DNA of 64,000 bases from the NCBI GenBank assembly GCA_016720775.1, contig JADKJX010000004.1, positions 1-64,000 on the forward strand. The letters run 5' to 3'. Source of the DNA: Chitinophagaceae bacterium (GTDB lineage: Bacteria; Bacteroidota; Bacteroidia; Chitinophagales; Chitinophagaceae). Made by a program: the position numbers and the translations under genes. The notes below the pieces were generated by a model. It worked only from the letters and a program-made list of their open reading frames with translations, made no database searches and was not told the origin of the DNA. Shown piece after piece: positions 10,283-20,315 of the stretch (positions within the stretch are counted from its first letter, which is position 1; each line of letters begins with the position of its first letter).

Positions 10283-12931
10283 TTAATTTCCCATTCCCTG
10301 TTGTGCATTCTGCATATTCTCCATTTCGCCTTTTAAGTTCTTGCGTTTAAAGAGCGATACGTCGATCTTACCAAAGCGCCAGTTAAAGTTGAGGCGAACG
10401 AATTGCGGATCACGGCGGCGCTCATTATCCTGGATAAAGGTTGTTCCTTCGGAATGTGTTGCATAGATCCGGGTGCGGAAGATATCGCTGAACTGGAGTG
10501 TAATGGAAGCGGCATTGTTCTTCAGGAATTCTTTTCTTATCGAAATATCCGCACCAAAGATCGGCTTGATATATCCCTGTGAACTTGGCTGTGAACCGCC
10601 ACCGAACATCATACCCATTCCACGGTTTCCACCACCACCCGGTGCCACCAGCGTTTTGGCTGTATAGTCTGCGGACAACTGAATAGAATAGTTCTTAGGC
10701 AATTTGAAACTGTTATTGATCTTGGCAAACCAACTGAATAATGAGCTGTTTACATTTCCTGCAAGATTTCCTGCTTTAATAGTAGAGTTAAAAAGGTTGA
10801 GGTTGGTTGTAAGGTCCCACCATTTTGCCGGTTTGTTTTTTCCCGTCAGTTCAAACCCTACGGTATAACTCCTGTTTGCATTGGCATAGGTATTCATGAT
10901 AACCGTACCAGCTTTTGCCGTATCAGGGTTTGCAGTTCTGTATTGATACCTGGTGATCAGGTCATCGGTATTGCGGAAATAAACAGTAGCTAAAAAGCTA
11001 TTGCCTGCCTTGTATTGATTTGAGTACGATAATTCCAGCAGGTTGGTGAATTCCGGTACCAGGGCCGGGTTACCCACCGACAGGTTTAATGAATCAGAAT
11101 AGTCAATGAAAGGGATCAGCTGAAAAAAGTTCGGCCTGTTTATCTTTCTTGAATAATTCAACTGCATATCCTGCTTATCATCCACTTTGTAAGTAACAAA
11201 TGCGCTTGGGAAGAAACTAAGCGGGTAATCTGTTTTGAACTTCTGACTCTTGGTGATCAGGTTACCGGTGTATGAGGAACTCTCCACCCGTAGGCCCAAT
11301 TGGTAACTGAGTTTTTTAACCTGGTGAGAGAATGTGATGTACCCGGCATACAAAGCGTCATTAAATTTATAGTTGTTGCTCAGTCTTGATACAAGAATAT
11401 ACTGCCCGGGTGACCCCTGAACATAGTTGTCATTAAAACTGGTAAAATTCCTGAAAGACGCTCTTGCCCCGGTTTCAATTTTCATTTTACTTGTGATCGG
11501 GTCAGCATAGTCTGTCTGCACGGTAAAGAACTGTGTGGTTCCTCCGCCTTTTGATTGCTCCACGATGAGGGGAGTTTTGGGACTGTTGCCTGGATAAAAA
11601 TATTGGGTACCGTAATCCCCGGTATTATCGTTCTTGCTGTAGTTGTAGTTCAGGTCGGCAGTCCATTCTTTATTTGCTTTGGCAAAGTTGTGTTTGAAAC
11701 TCATGGTTGCTCCATAATTATGGAAGTTACCTATGTTCTTACTTGATCTTTCGCCCCGGTCGCTGATGGTGCCTGATGGCCGCACCGTATCCCGGTACGT
11801 ATTAATAACATCGTTTGTTTTGAACTGGCCCCTTACAATATTACCACCAATGGAAATGGTATTCCGGTTATCAATAAAATAATCCATACCCATCCGGCCA
11901 AAAGCAAAGAAGCCGGAGTTAATGGGTTTATTACGCTGTTTAAGATAAGCGGTGGTATCAACGTCAAAGTCAGTACGGTCAGTTGTTACGGTGCTGATGG
12001 ATTTACGCATACCAAACTGGCCGGCAGCAAAGAAGTTTACTTTACCCTGTTTCAGGTTTAGATCTCCTCCAAGGCTCGGACGGCCACGCATATCAATACC
12101 TGCACGAATGTTTCCATTATAGCCTGCCTTCCTGTTTTTCTTAAGAATGATATTCAGGATACCGGCGCCACCGCCGCTGGCATCATATTTTGCAGATGGG
12201 TTGGTGATGATCTCAACAGAAGCGATCGCATCGGCAGGGATCTGGTCAAGGGTCATGGTAGTAGGCCTTCCATCAACAAAGATTTGTGGAGATGCATTGC
12301 GTAAAGAAACATTACCATCTATATCCACATTAACGGATGGAACATTTTTCATTACATCCACGGCTGTTCCACCAACGCTGTTCAGGTTCTTCTCTACGTT
12401 AAAAACCTTGCGGTCTATTTTCATCTCGAGGGTGGCTTTACTGGCACTCACGGTCACGTTTTCCAATTGTTTGGCATCTGCTTCCAGTTTGATATTGCCC
12501 AGGTCTTTATCCACGCCGCTCAGCATGCTGCTGAAATCTCCGTTCTTTGCTGCACCCATATTGAGTTCAAAATTCACTTTACGCTCAATTGCCTTAAAGC
12601 CGATGGCCGTAATCTTCAATTTATAAGTAGCCATTATGGAGAGGTTCTCCATGCTGAACTCTCCTTTTTTAGTGGTAAGCATACCTGCCACCACCACATC
12701 TTTGCGTTTCTTTGTTACAGAGTCAAATTTATTCTGGATCAGTTGCACCGAAGCTGCATCCAGGGGTTTACCGCTCGTGCTGTCTAAAACCTTCCCGTAG
12801 AAATGGCCCATGTTCATATTCTGTCCGCCCATGCCACCGCGGTTTCCGCCACCTGTGGGCATTTGTGAAAATGCTGTTGAAAAAGCCAATGCAAAAACCA
12901 GGATCATGAAAAGTTTACCAGTACGTATCAT
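10283..12931 (-). CDS. Outer membrane beta-barrel protein with CarboxypepD_reg-like and plug domains (TonB receptor-like)
   Basis: An 882-aa outer-membrane protein. A signal peptide (MIRTGKLFMILVFALAFSTAF) is followed by a Gly/Met/Asn-rich linker (about 24-42), a carboxypeptidase-regulatory-like domain (GHFYGKVLDSTSGKPLDAA), a plug-like region with DVMKNVPSVNVDIDG and IFVDGRPT, and a beta-barrel to the C-terminus. This is the Bacteroidota OMP beta-barrel family whose members resemble TonB-dependent receptors. The ligand is unknown. It is a single-gene unit with its own terminator; the start is supported by the signal peptide. The Met/Gly-rich segment could bind metal, but this is only a guess. 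Confidence 0.85.
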   Translation of the reverse strand: MIRTGKLFMILVFALAFSTAFSQMPTGGGNRGGMGGQNMNMGHFYGKVLDSTSGKPLDAASVQLIQNKFDSVTKKRKDVVVAGMLTTKKGEFSMENLSIMATYKLKITAIGFKAIERKVNFELNMGAAKNGDFSSMLSGVDKDLGNIKLEADAKQLENVTVSASKATLEMKIDRKVFNVEKNLNSVGGTAVDVMKNVPSVNVDIDGNVSLRNASPQIFVDGRPTTMTLDQIPADAIASVEIITNPSAKYDASGGGAGILNIILKKNRKAGYNGNIRAGIDMRGRPSLGGDLNLKQGKVNFFAAGQFGMRKSISTVTTDRTDFDVDTTAYLKQRNKPINSGFFAFGRMGMDYFIDNRNTISIGGNIVRGQFKTNDVINTYRDTVRPSGTISDRGERSSKNIGNFHNYGATMSFKHNFAKANKEWTADLNYNYSKNDNTGDYGTQYFYPGNSPKTPLIVEQSKGGGTTQFFTVQTDYADPITSKMKIETGARASFRNFTSFNDNYVQGSPGQYILVSRLSNNYKFNDALYAGYITFSHQVKKLSYQLGLRVESSSYTGNLITKSQKFKTDYPLSFFPSAFVTYKVDDKQDMQLNYSRKINRPNFFQLIPFIDYSDSLNLSVGNPALVPEFTNLLELSYSNQYKAGNSFLATVYFRNTDDLITRYQYRTANPDTAKAGTVIMNTYANANRSYTVGFELTGKNKPAKWWDLTTNLNLFNSTIKAGNLAGNVNSSLFSWFAKINNSFKLPKNYSIQLSADYTAKTLVAPGGGGNRGMGMMFGGGSQPSSQGYIKPIFGADISIRKEFLKNNAASITLQFSDIFRTRIYATHSEGTTFIQDNERRRDPQFVRLNFNWRFGKIDVSLFKRKNLKGEMENMQNAQQGMGN

Positions 12932-13039
12932 TTATTAGTTGTTTTATTTTAACGGGTGCAAAGAACCTTCAAAAAAAATGAAAAAACGGGTACTATCAGG
13001 ATGAGTGGTATATATGAAGGGAGCAAGGAAACCAGACTG

Positions 13040-13672
13040 CTACTGATGTAGTTGCATATAGATGACCACTTGTACCAGCCCCGACAATAAACCTACCAGC
13101 AAGCCCAATAGTTGTAGCCGTACAAACAGTTTTTTTGCGGTTTTGTTCAACAGGATATCCGATTGTTTGAAAGAAAGCCCGGCGATCTTTTCAGTGATCA
13201 GCTTTTTTGGATCGATATCCTTTTCAAGATTTGCCAGGTAAGACTTCATAATGACGGGGAACAGGCTCTCCAGTTCCAGCAAAAAAGCTCCTTTCAGTTG
13301 GTTGATGGTTTTATCGCCGATGAACATAGACAGCATGGGAAAACTATCCTTTAGTTTCTCCCGCAGAAAGTGATCAATGTGGAATTCTATCTCTGGTTTT
13401 AATTTATCAAAGCTGGCGGGGTCAGTTGCTTTTTCTTTTAATGAGGAGAAGGAGAATAGCTCTTTGCTTGCCATCTCGGCTAGTTGCTCTGAAATCAGCG
13501 GTTGATATTTTGGTAACAGTCCCTGTAATTTAAATCCCAGCGCAGAAACCGGTCTTTGCGGCCAGAAAAGAATTTTAAAGATCAGCCAGATCACTAACCA
13601 ACCCGTGATGGCGGAAAAAAGAACGGGCAGTATATGGTAAGTCCATTGCATGTATTGATCAGCGGGTTGCAA
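13040..13672 (-). CDS. DUF445 family membrane protein
   Basis: This 210-aa protein has a helix near the N-terminus (ILPVLFSAITGWLVIWLIF, about 14-32), the DUF445 hallmark LFWPQRPVSALGFKLQGLLP, a long amphipathic helical middle, and a C-terminal helix (LLGLLVGLLSGLVQVVIYM). DUF445 proteins are small inner-membrane proteins of unknown function. Its start is 36 nt from the -33 element of the divergent tRNA-His promoter. No partner gene gives a hint of function. Confidence 0.8.
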   Translation of the reverse strand: MQPADQYMQWTYHILPVLFSAITGWLVIWLIFKILFWPQRPVSALGFKLQGLLPKYQPLISEQLAEMASKELFSFSSLKEKATDPASFDKLKPEIEFHIDHFLREKLKDSFPMLSMFIGDKTINQLKGAFLLELESLFPVIMKSYLANLEKDIDPKKLITEKIAGLSFKQSDILLNKTAKKLFVRLQLLGLLVGLLSGLVQVVIYMQLHQ

Positions 13673-13707
13673 AGAAAAGGATTAATGCTGCCGGTTCAAA
13701 ATGTAAT

Positions 13708-13738
13708 TTTGAAGGACACCTGTTTTTCTTTATTTTTG
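13708..13738 (+). promoter_or_regulatory. Bacteroidota-type promoter of tRNA-His
   Basis: TTTG at 13708-13711, a 19-nt spacer and TATTTTTG at 13731-13738 match the primary-sigma consensus of this phylum (TTTG, 17-23 nt, TAnnTTTG). The tRNA gene begins 13 nt after the -7 element. Confidence 0.8.
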
Positions 13739-13751
13739 CCGCTGTTGAAAC

Positions 13752-13829
13752 GGTAGCCATAGCTCAGTTGGTTAGAGCATCAGATTGTGATTCTGAGGGT
13801 CGTGGGTTCGAGCCCCATTGGTTACCCCA
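13752..13829 (+). tRNA. tRNA-His (anticodon GTG)
   Basis: The cloverleaf folds fully: an extra G at position -1 (13752) pairs with C73 (13826), the special identity base pair of tRNA-His; acceptor GTAGCCA pairs with TGGTTAC; D stem GCTC/GAGC; anticodon stem TCAGA/TCTGA with loop TTGTGAT; T arm GTGGG-TTCGAGC-CCCAT. CCA is encoded (13827-13829). Confidence 0.97.
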
Positions 13830-13833
13830 AAAG

Positions 13834-13856
13834 CCCGGATATGTTCCGGGTTTTTT
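13834..13856 (+). terminator. Terminator after tRNA-His
   Basis: Stem CCCGGA/TCCGGG (13834-13839, 13845-13850), 5-nt loop, then six T (13851-13856), five bases after the tRNA CCA end. Confidence 0.88.
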
Positions 13857-14006
13857 ATGCCCCAAATGCCGGATTATGACTGCAAATGGGAAATAAAACT
13901 ACCGCTCATCCGTTCTCATTTCCGAAAAACTCCTTTAACAAAACATTATTCAAAATCATGCGTTTATGAGAAAGGGAGACAGTTGTTTTTCCGTTATTTT
14001 TACAAC

Positions 14007-16168
14007 ATGCAAAAAATTGCAGCATTTATGATGAGTAAAAAATTTATTCCGGTACTACTGGTACTTACCGCCGCAAGCCTTTTTTTAGCTTTTCAAACCC
14101 AGGGAAGGGCCGACCATGATAACCCTAAATCGAAGTACACAAGAATACTCCGAAATGTGGGATTATTACTTGAGCAGGGCCATTACAGTCCTAAAAAGAT
14201 CGACGATAGTTTCTCCAAAGAAGTGCTTAAGAAATTCATCGGGGATCTTGACAATGACCGTAATATTCTGTTGCAGGGCGACCTGGAAGATTTCAAAAAA
14301 TATGATAATAAAATTGATGACGAGATACATGGCGCAGAGCTGGTATCCTTTTACGGCATCAATGAAGTTTATTTAAAACGCCTCAATGAAACTTCGGTGT
14401 TGTATAAAGACATACTGGCAAAGCCGTTTGATTTTCAAAAGAAGAGAACGTTCAGCTTGACAGGGAGAAACTGGCAAACCCTAAGAGCGAAGCTGAAAGA
14501 AAGGAAATATGGAGAAAGCGGTTGAAATATATGACCCTGACCAGGTATTCCGATATGCTTGATGACCGGGAGAAGAATAAGGCGAAAGAGGATTTCAAAT
14601 ATAAAGCAGACTCTACCCTTGAAAGAGAGGCAAGGGATGCAGTGAGAAGGCAGATCGAGCGATATTTCACTACTAAAAAGACAAGGGAGACCAGTGATGA
14701 GAACTTCAGCACTTTTGTGAATGCTATTACTGGTGTGATGGATCCGCATACAAATTACTTTGCCCCTATTGATAAGCGATCTTTTGATGAAGGCATGAAA
14801 GGAAGTTTCTTTGGTATTGGCGCCCAGTTGAAAGAAGATGACGGAAAGATCCGGATCGCTACGCTTATTTCCGGTGGCCCTGCATGGAAGGGTGGGGAAT
14901 TGAAAGTAGAAGACGAGATCATAAAAATAGGACAGGGCAGTGCCGAGCCAATTGATGTTACCGGCTACTCTGTAACTGATGCGGTTAAACTGATACGTGG
15001 CGCTGAAAAGGGATCAGAAGTAAAACTGACCGTACGAAAAATGGACGGCACAGTAAAAGTGATATCCCTGGTAAGAGACGAAATAAAATTAGACGATACG
15101 TTTGCAAAGAGCGCCATCATTAATGGCGATCACAAAGTTGGATATATCTACCTGCCGGAATTTTATGTTGATTTTGCAGATCCCAATGGTGCAAAATGTT
15201 CAGAAGACGTAGCGAAAGAAGTAAAGAAGCTTAAGGATGAAAATGTAGAGGGTATCATTATCGACCTGCGTGGCAACGGTGGTGGCTCTTTACCTGAAGT
15301 AGTGAAAATGGCCGGACTGTTCATTGAAGACGGCCCCGTTTGTGTGGTTAAAGGGCGTGAAGAAAAACCTTACCAGTGGAAGGATAAAGATAAAAGCGTT
15401 CTGTACACAGGCCCACTGACAGTAATGGTTGATGAATTCAGTGCAAGTGCTTCGGAAATATTTGCTGCGGCCATACAGGATTATAAAAGAGGTATTGTGA
15501 TCGGCAGTACTTCCACATTCGGAAAAGGAACCGTGCAGCGTACCATTCCACTGAACCCGGAAAGTGAGAACCCGGCTTTTGCCAGTAAGAATACAGAAGA
15601 TCTTGGATCGGTTAAACTGACTCTGCAGAAATTCTACCGTATTAACGGCGGCTCTACCCAGCGAAAAGGGGTTACCCCGGATATTGTTATCCCCGACAGG
15701 TATGAAACGCTGAAATTCCGGGAAAGAGATGATAACTATGCGTTGCAATGGGATGAGATAGGCAAAGCAGATTATAAACCATGGACAAGTACCGTTAGTG
15801 AGGATGCCGTGGTGAAATACAGTACCGACCAGGTAGCCAAAAGCCCGGTGTTCAACAAAATAAAAGAAAACCTGAGCTGGATGGAAAAGTATAACGACAA
15901 AGAATATTCATTGAATCTTACAAAATATAAAGAAGAACAAAAACTGATGAAGGCAAAGGGTAAAGAACTGGACGAGCTTTACAAACTTGCCAAAGAGTTG
16001 AATGTAAAAAATACAGCCGCAGATGCCGAAACACTGAAGACCGCCACGGACAAGGTTGAAAAAAATAACCAGTGGCTTAAACGGGTTGGAAACGATATCT
16101 ATATTGATGAAACCGTAAAGGTGATGAACAATATAATCAGCCAGAGTTCCACAGCAAAAAGTAACTAA
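14007..16168 (+). CDS. Carboxy-terminal processing protease, tail-specific S41A type (frame broken near 14452)
   Basis: A periplasmic Prc/Tsp-like protease that degrades or processes proteins from their C-termini. I chose ATG 14007 (MQKIAAFMMSKKF, signal anchor to LFLAFQTQG); the reading frame also extends back through the tRNA, which is not coding. The frame breaks near 14452 where one missing T turns RTFQLDREK into another frame. Downstream are the PDZ region (about GSFFGIGAQLKEDDGKI) and the S41 core IIDLRGNGGGSLPE. The catalytic dyad is the second Ser of SASASE and Lys of FGKGTVQ, with Asp 11 residues after the Ser. Restored length about 720 aa fits the family. A hairpin terminator follows. 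Confidence 0.88.
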
Positions 16169-16182
16169 TTGATTCCTGGTAT

Positions 16183-16221
16183 AAAAAAAACTGCCCAGTC
16201 TGAAGTTGGGCAGTTTTTTTT
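16183..16221. terminator. Bidirectional terminator
   Basis: Stem ACTGCCCA/TGGGCAGT (16190-16197, 16207-16214) flanked by an A run on the left and a T run on the right. It sits between the convergent S41 protease and DinB genes and can serve both. Confidence 0.9.
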
Positions 16222-16238
16222 ATTTGTACTAAGCTTTA

Positions 16239-16751
16239 TTACTTTAAATATCTTTCTTCCATTACTTTTTTATGGTGATTAAAATGGCCGAGGGTAACAA
16301 AGCCAAAACATTTTGCCGTGGCCGGGTTGTTATTGGATACGCCGGAAAATTCCAGCATCTCATCGGTAAAACTTTTGTACATCATCCCGGTTCCTTTGCG
16401 AACGGCCAAAAACTCATCTACCAGTTCCTGCCAGGTACGCCGGTTTGAATCTGAATTGTCGGCATAGCTGTTCTCGTCAAAGCCGGGTAGCGAAGCGGGT
16501 TCCTTTCTTGCAAAGCAAAGCGCCCGGTAATTGAATATCCTTTCTGCATCAATTATATGCTGAAGCACTTCTTTCAGTGTCCATTTGCCGGTATCATACG
16601 CATAAGCAGATTTTTCTTCCGTAATGGTGGCTAAGAATTGTTTTATTTCCGGCAACTGGTTTTCAAAAGCGGCCAACAGGTCATCTTCAGCAACCTGGTC
16701 AACATAGCGTTTGAAATAGGCGGGGTAAGAGGAGGGAGAAGGTTTTGACAT
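16239..16751 (-). CDS. DinB-like (DinB_2) superfamily protein
   Basis: A 170-aa four-helix-bundle protein. The pattern KWTLKEVLQHIIDAERIFNYR (first metal-ligand His) and the C-terminal HFNHHKKVMEERYL (further His) are typical of the DinB/YfiT metal-binding superfamily, which includes thiol-dependent transferases. The actual reaction is unknown. It is monocistronic between two terminators. Confidence 0.82.
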   Translation of the reverse strand: MSKPSPSSYPAYFKRYVDQVAEDDLLAAFENQLPEIKQFLATITEEKSAYAYDTGKWTLKEVLQHIIDAERIFNYRALCFARKEPASLPGFDENSYADNSDSNRRTWQELVDEFLAVRKGTGMMYKSFTDEMLEFSGVSNNNPATAKCFGFVTLGHFNHHKKVMEERYLK

Positions 16752-16834
16752 GGCGTTCTGTTTAAATGTTTTTATTTTGGGATGTGAAATTACTCAAAAT
16801 TCATCAGCAAAAATATTCGTTCATTGCCTGCGGA

Positions 16835-16868
16835 ACAAAAAAGATCCTTTCAGCTAAGAAAGGATCTT
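16835..16868 (-). terminator. Terminator of the S8 protease gene
   Basis: Eleven-base perfect stem AAGATCCTTTC/GAAAGGATCTT (16841-16851, 16858-16868) with a 6-nt loop; on the minus strand it is followed by a T run. It is 22 nt past the S8 gene stop. Confidence 0.88.
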
Positions 16869-16889
16869 ATAATATTTTATAGAAGGGTA

Positions 16890-18597
16890 TTATCCTTTTT
16901 TATTTTTCTTCATCTTAGGCTTTGGCAGCACTTCCTTTTCATCCCTTGTTTCGCCTTTCAGTGTGGAAGCCAGCTTAACCGCTTCGTACGCATTTACAAT
17001 ACCGCCGGTGCGGCTAAGGTCACCGAATTCAACGGTTTCATCGGTACCCGGTTTGGTTACTTTGTACTCATTTTTTGCGCCGACTTTTCGATCACATACT
17101 TTAACTGTTTGGCCGAGAGGGTAGGGAAGTATTCTAACGTTAAAGCGGCAATGCCAGCAACCAACGGACAAGCCATGCTGGTTCCCTGTAAATTGCCATA
17201 ATTATTTCCGCCCGGTATGGTGGAGTATATTTTTACACCCGGTGAAAAAACATCCACTTCTTTTTACCATAATTACTGAAGGAGGCTGTAAGACCGCCGG
17301 CCTTTGGATCTCCGCTTGCACCCACGGTGATAATATTGCCTGCTCTTCCCTTACCACTGATGTAAGTCGGGTTTGGAAAATTAGCAGCTGTATCCACGTC
17401 CTTTGCGTCATTGCCGGCAGCATGTACCAATAAAACATTTTTACTTTCAGCATAGGCAAAAGCCTCATCAACCCAGCGCTTCTGTGGCGAGAAACTTTTT
17501 CCAAAACTCATACTGATGATCTTTGCGCCATTGTCAACCGCATAGCGGATAGCAAGGGCAATATCCTTATCGTGTTCATCGCCATCGGGTACGGCCCTCA
17601 GCATCATGATGCGAACATTATCGGCAATGCCATCCATTCCTTTCCCGTTGTTTCGCACGGCAGCAATGATGCCGGAGCAGTGCGTGCCATGCATGGGCGT
17701 GGATGCCATGATATCGTTATTACCATAACTGCGGTCGTTGATATTGGTTTCATTATCTCCAACAATGTTCTTACGGTATTCAACCGGTGGCTTTCCTTTG
17801 GCTTCTGCCTTGCGTTGTTCGCCTTCAACGTATTCAATGTATTCTTTTAACCCGTCTATAAGTTCTTTGCTGGTCTGGTCCATCAGGTTATTGGCTTTCA
17901 TCAGGCCCAGGAAATCGGTTTTTGCTTTCTTTTCTGCAAATGATTTGGTAACATATTTGTCCAGGTCATTCCCGGTGAAGGTATCCTTTGCCAAAGCGAT
18001 CCTTAATATACTGTCGCTTTTTGTCAAAGTATTTTGCAGGTCTTTCAGCCTTTCCAGGTCAATATCTTTAAATTCATTCTCCTTGGTATCTTCAGCGGTT
18101 ATCTCGGATTTGGCTCTTAAGAACATCTCGTATTCATCCGCATCTTCTTTACTTAAGGAAGCTTTGTTTACCTGCTTGTCATCCCACTTGCTTTTCAGGC
18201 TGTAGTAAACCCGGGCCCCTTCGTAACTGTCCTCCTTAACATTGCGGCCATCCTTTCCTCCCAAAAAATTCCAGCCATGTACATCATCAACATACCCGTT
18301 GCCATCGTCATCGATGCCGTTGCCGGGTATCTCTTTCGGGTTGGTCCACAAAATGGATTTCAGGTCTTCGTGAAGAGTGTCGATACCACTGTCGATCACG
18401 GCAACAATAACCGTATTGCTTTTCAGATTTTTGCTTTTCAAAAACTCGTATGCTTTATCGGCGCTCACTCCATAATAGCCGGTAGATGCTTTGTCCATCA
18501 TGTGCCAGCTTTTGGGAACGTCTTCTTTTGCCGTTTGGGCAAAGGAAACCATGGTCAGTGTTAACAGGGTAAACAGGATACTAAAAAACTTATTCAT
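16890..18597 (-). CDS. Secreted S8 (subtilisin-like) serine protease (two frame breaks)
   Basis: The main frame starts at 18597 with a signal peptide (MNKFFSILFTLLTLTMVSFAQ). The S8 triad is visible: Asp69 in VIDSGID, His303 in HGTHCSGI and Ser in GTSMACPLVAG. A charged helical insertion of roughly 150 residues lies between Asp and His. The frame breaks near 17263 at a run of five T (after SNYGKK, resuming VDVFSPGVK) and again near 17087 (after VIEKS, resuming GAKNEYKV). Restored length is about 569 aa with a Lys-rich C-terminus (PKPKMKKNKKG). It should hydrolyse proteins outside the cytoplasm; no propeptide or T9SS sorting domain is evident. Confidence 0.87.
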
Positions 18598-18663
18598 TTA
18601 TGCGTATTTTATTTTATCGAAAATAGCCATTGCAGCAAAAAGCGCCACGCCGCCCGTATTTAT

Positions 18664-20196
18664 TTACAAAACTTTATAGGTTGAATTTAATGCCCTGCGC
18701 CAGGGAAGTTTATCCGTGAAGTTGATGGTGTTTGTTTGCCTGCGCATGTAAACCTTCCATGCATCACTGCCGCTTTCACGTCCGCCGCCGGTTTCTTTTT
18801 CGCCGCCGAAGGCACCACCTATCTCTGCACCCGAGGTACCGATATTTACATTGGCAATGCCGCAATCACTTCCGGCATGCGAAAGGAATTTTTCCGCCTC
18901 CCTTAAATTATTTGTCATGATGGCGGATGACAATCCCTGGGGAACCCCATTCTGCAGGGCAATGGCTTCGTCCATGGTTTTGTACTTCATCAGGTAGAGG
19001 ATAGGAGCGAAGGTCTCATGCTGCACGATGGCAAAACTGTTCTTTGCTTCGGCGATGCAGGGCTTCACATAGCAACCGCTTTCATATCCTTTGCCTTTAA
19101 GCACCCCGCCTTCCACCACAAACTTCCCGCCTTCAGCCTTGCATCTTTCAATGGCATCTAGGTACATCTTCACCGCATCTTTATCGATCACCGGGCCCAC
19201 ATGATTCTTTTCATCCAGTGGATTACCGATCTTCAGTTGCTTGTATGCATTCACTAATTTATCCCTGAACTTGTTGTATATCTTTTCATGAATGATGAGC
19301 CTGCGGGTAGAAGTGCATCGTTGCCCGGCGGTACCTACTGCTCCAAATGCAGCACCGATCAAGGCCATATCCAGGTCTGCATTTTCGGTGATGATGATGG
19401 CATTGTTACCACCCAGTTCCAGTAAACTTCTTCCTAACCGTTGTCCAACAGATGCACCAACAGCCTTACCCATTCTTGTGCTGCCGGTGGCAGATACCAA
19501 TGGAATTCTTGCATCGTTACTCATCCATTCGCCCACATTTCTTCCGCCACAGATGATATTGGAAACTCCTTCGGGCACATTATTTTTTTTGAATACAGGT
19601 TGAATGATGTTCTGGCAGGCGATGGCACAAAGCGGTGCTTTCTCACTCGGCTTCCATACACATACATCACCACAAACCCAGGCAAGGGCAGCATTCCAGC
19701 TCCATACGGCTACTGGAAAATTGAAAGCAGATATAACACCTACAATTCCCAGCGGGTGATATTGTTCATACATGCGGTGACCGGGCCGTTCGCTGTGCAT
19801 GGTTAATCCATGTAGTTGCCTCGACAATCCAACAGCAAAATCACAGATATCGATCATCTCCTGTACTTCACCCAGGCCTTCCTGCAGGCTCTTGCCCATT
19901 TCATAACTAACCAGTTGGCCAAGGGCGTGTTTATTCTTTCTTAGTTCTTCGCCGATCTGCCGTACTACTTCGCCACGTTTTGGCGCAGGCCATGTTCGCC
20001 ATTCTGCAAAAGCAGCCTGTGCTTTTTTAATAACGGCTTCATAACTTTTTGCATCGGCGCCGGTAACAGAAGCGATCAGCTTACCGTCAACCGGAGACCA
20101 GGAATCTAATCTTTCGCCTTTTGATTTTATGGAAACAGAACCTGTGGAGACACCATCATTGGTTGCCTTAACTTTTAATGCCTTTAGAAAACTCAT
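18664..20196 (-). CDS. Aldehyde dehydrogenase, ALDH7 (antiquitin / L-aminoadipate-semialdehyde dehydrogenase) type
   Basis: This 510-aa NAD-dependent enzyme carries FNFPVAVW (158-165), the cofactor motif GSTRMG (238-243), catalytic Glu260 in LELGG and Cys294 in GQRCTS. The overall pattern (SATGSTRMGKAV, EIGGAFGGEKETGGGRESGSDAWK) is that of the ALDH7 family, which oxidises alpha-aminoadipate semialdehyde in lysine breakdown. No other lysine-catabolic gene is adjacent, so the substrate is inferred only from family. It is monocistronic. Confidence 0.88.
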   Translation of the reverse strand: MSFLKALKVKATNDGVSTGSVSIKSKGERLDSWSPVDGKLIASVTGADAKSYEAVIKKAQAAFAEWRTWPAPKRGEVVRQIGEELRKNKHALGQLVSYEMGKSLQEGLGEVQEMIDICDFAVGLSRQLHGLTMHSERPGHRMYEQYHPLGIVGVISAFNFPVAVWSWNAALAWVCGDVCVWKPSEKAPLCAIACQNIIQPVFKKNNVPEGVSNIICGGRNVGEWMSNDARIPLVSATGSTRMGKAVGASVGQRLGRSLLELGGNNAIIITENADLDMALIGAAFGAVGTAGQRCTSTRRLIIHEKIYNKFRDKLVNAYKQLKIGNPLDEKNHVGPVIDKDAVKMYLDAIERCKAEGGKFVVEGGVLKGKGYESGCYVKPCIAEAKNSFAIVQHETFAPILYLMKYKTMDEAIALQNGVPQGLSSAIMTNNLREAEKFLSHAGSDCGIANVNIGTSGAEIGGAFGGEKETGGGRESGSDAWKVYMRRQTNTINFTDKLPWRRALNSTYKVL

Positions 20197-20262
20197 ATCA
20201 AACGATCGTTTATTGCGTACAAATAAAAGCGCAAGTTACCGATTTGGGGGGAAACAGGAAGC

Positions 20263-20315
20263 GGATACTAGATACTGGTCACTGGCTTAAAGTCCGGTAA
20301 CAAGTATCCAGTATC
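20263..20315. repeat. Nested short inverted repeat upstream of the panB stop
   Basis: GGATACT (20263-20269) pairs with AGTATCC (20303-20309), and GATACTGG (20271-20278) pairs with CCAGTATC (20308-20315), the latter overlapping the panB stop codon. Tandem GATACTGG-like units of this kind occur between genes in related genomes. It might act as a weak minus-strand terminator but has no T run. Confidence 0.4.

Noticed and set aside
12147..12626. 159-codon plus ORF inside the OMP receptor gene
   Set aside because: Antisense shadow of a clear receptor; Ser/Ala/Pro composition reflects the opposite coding frame.
13818..14006. Upstream extension of the S41 protease frame
   Set aside because: It reads through the tRNA-His 3-prime end and its terminator; the signal anchor starts at 14007.
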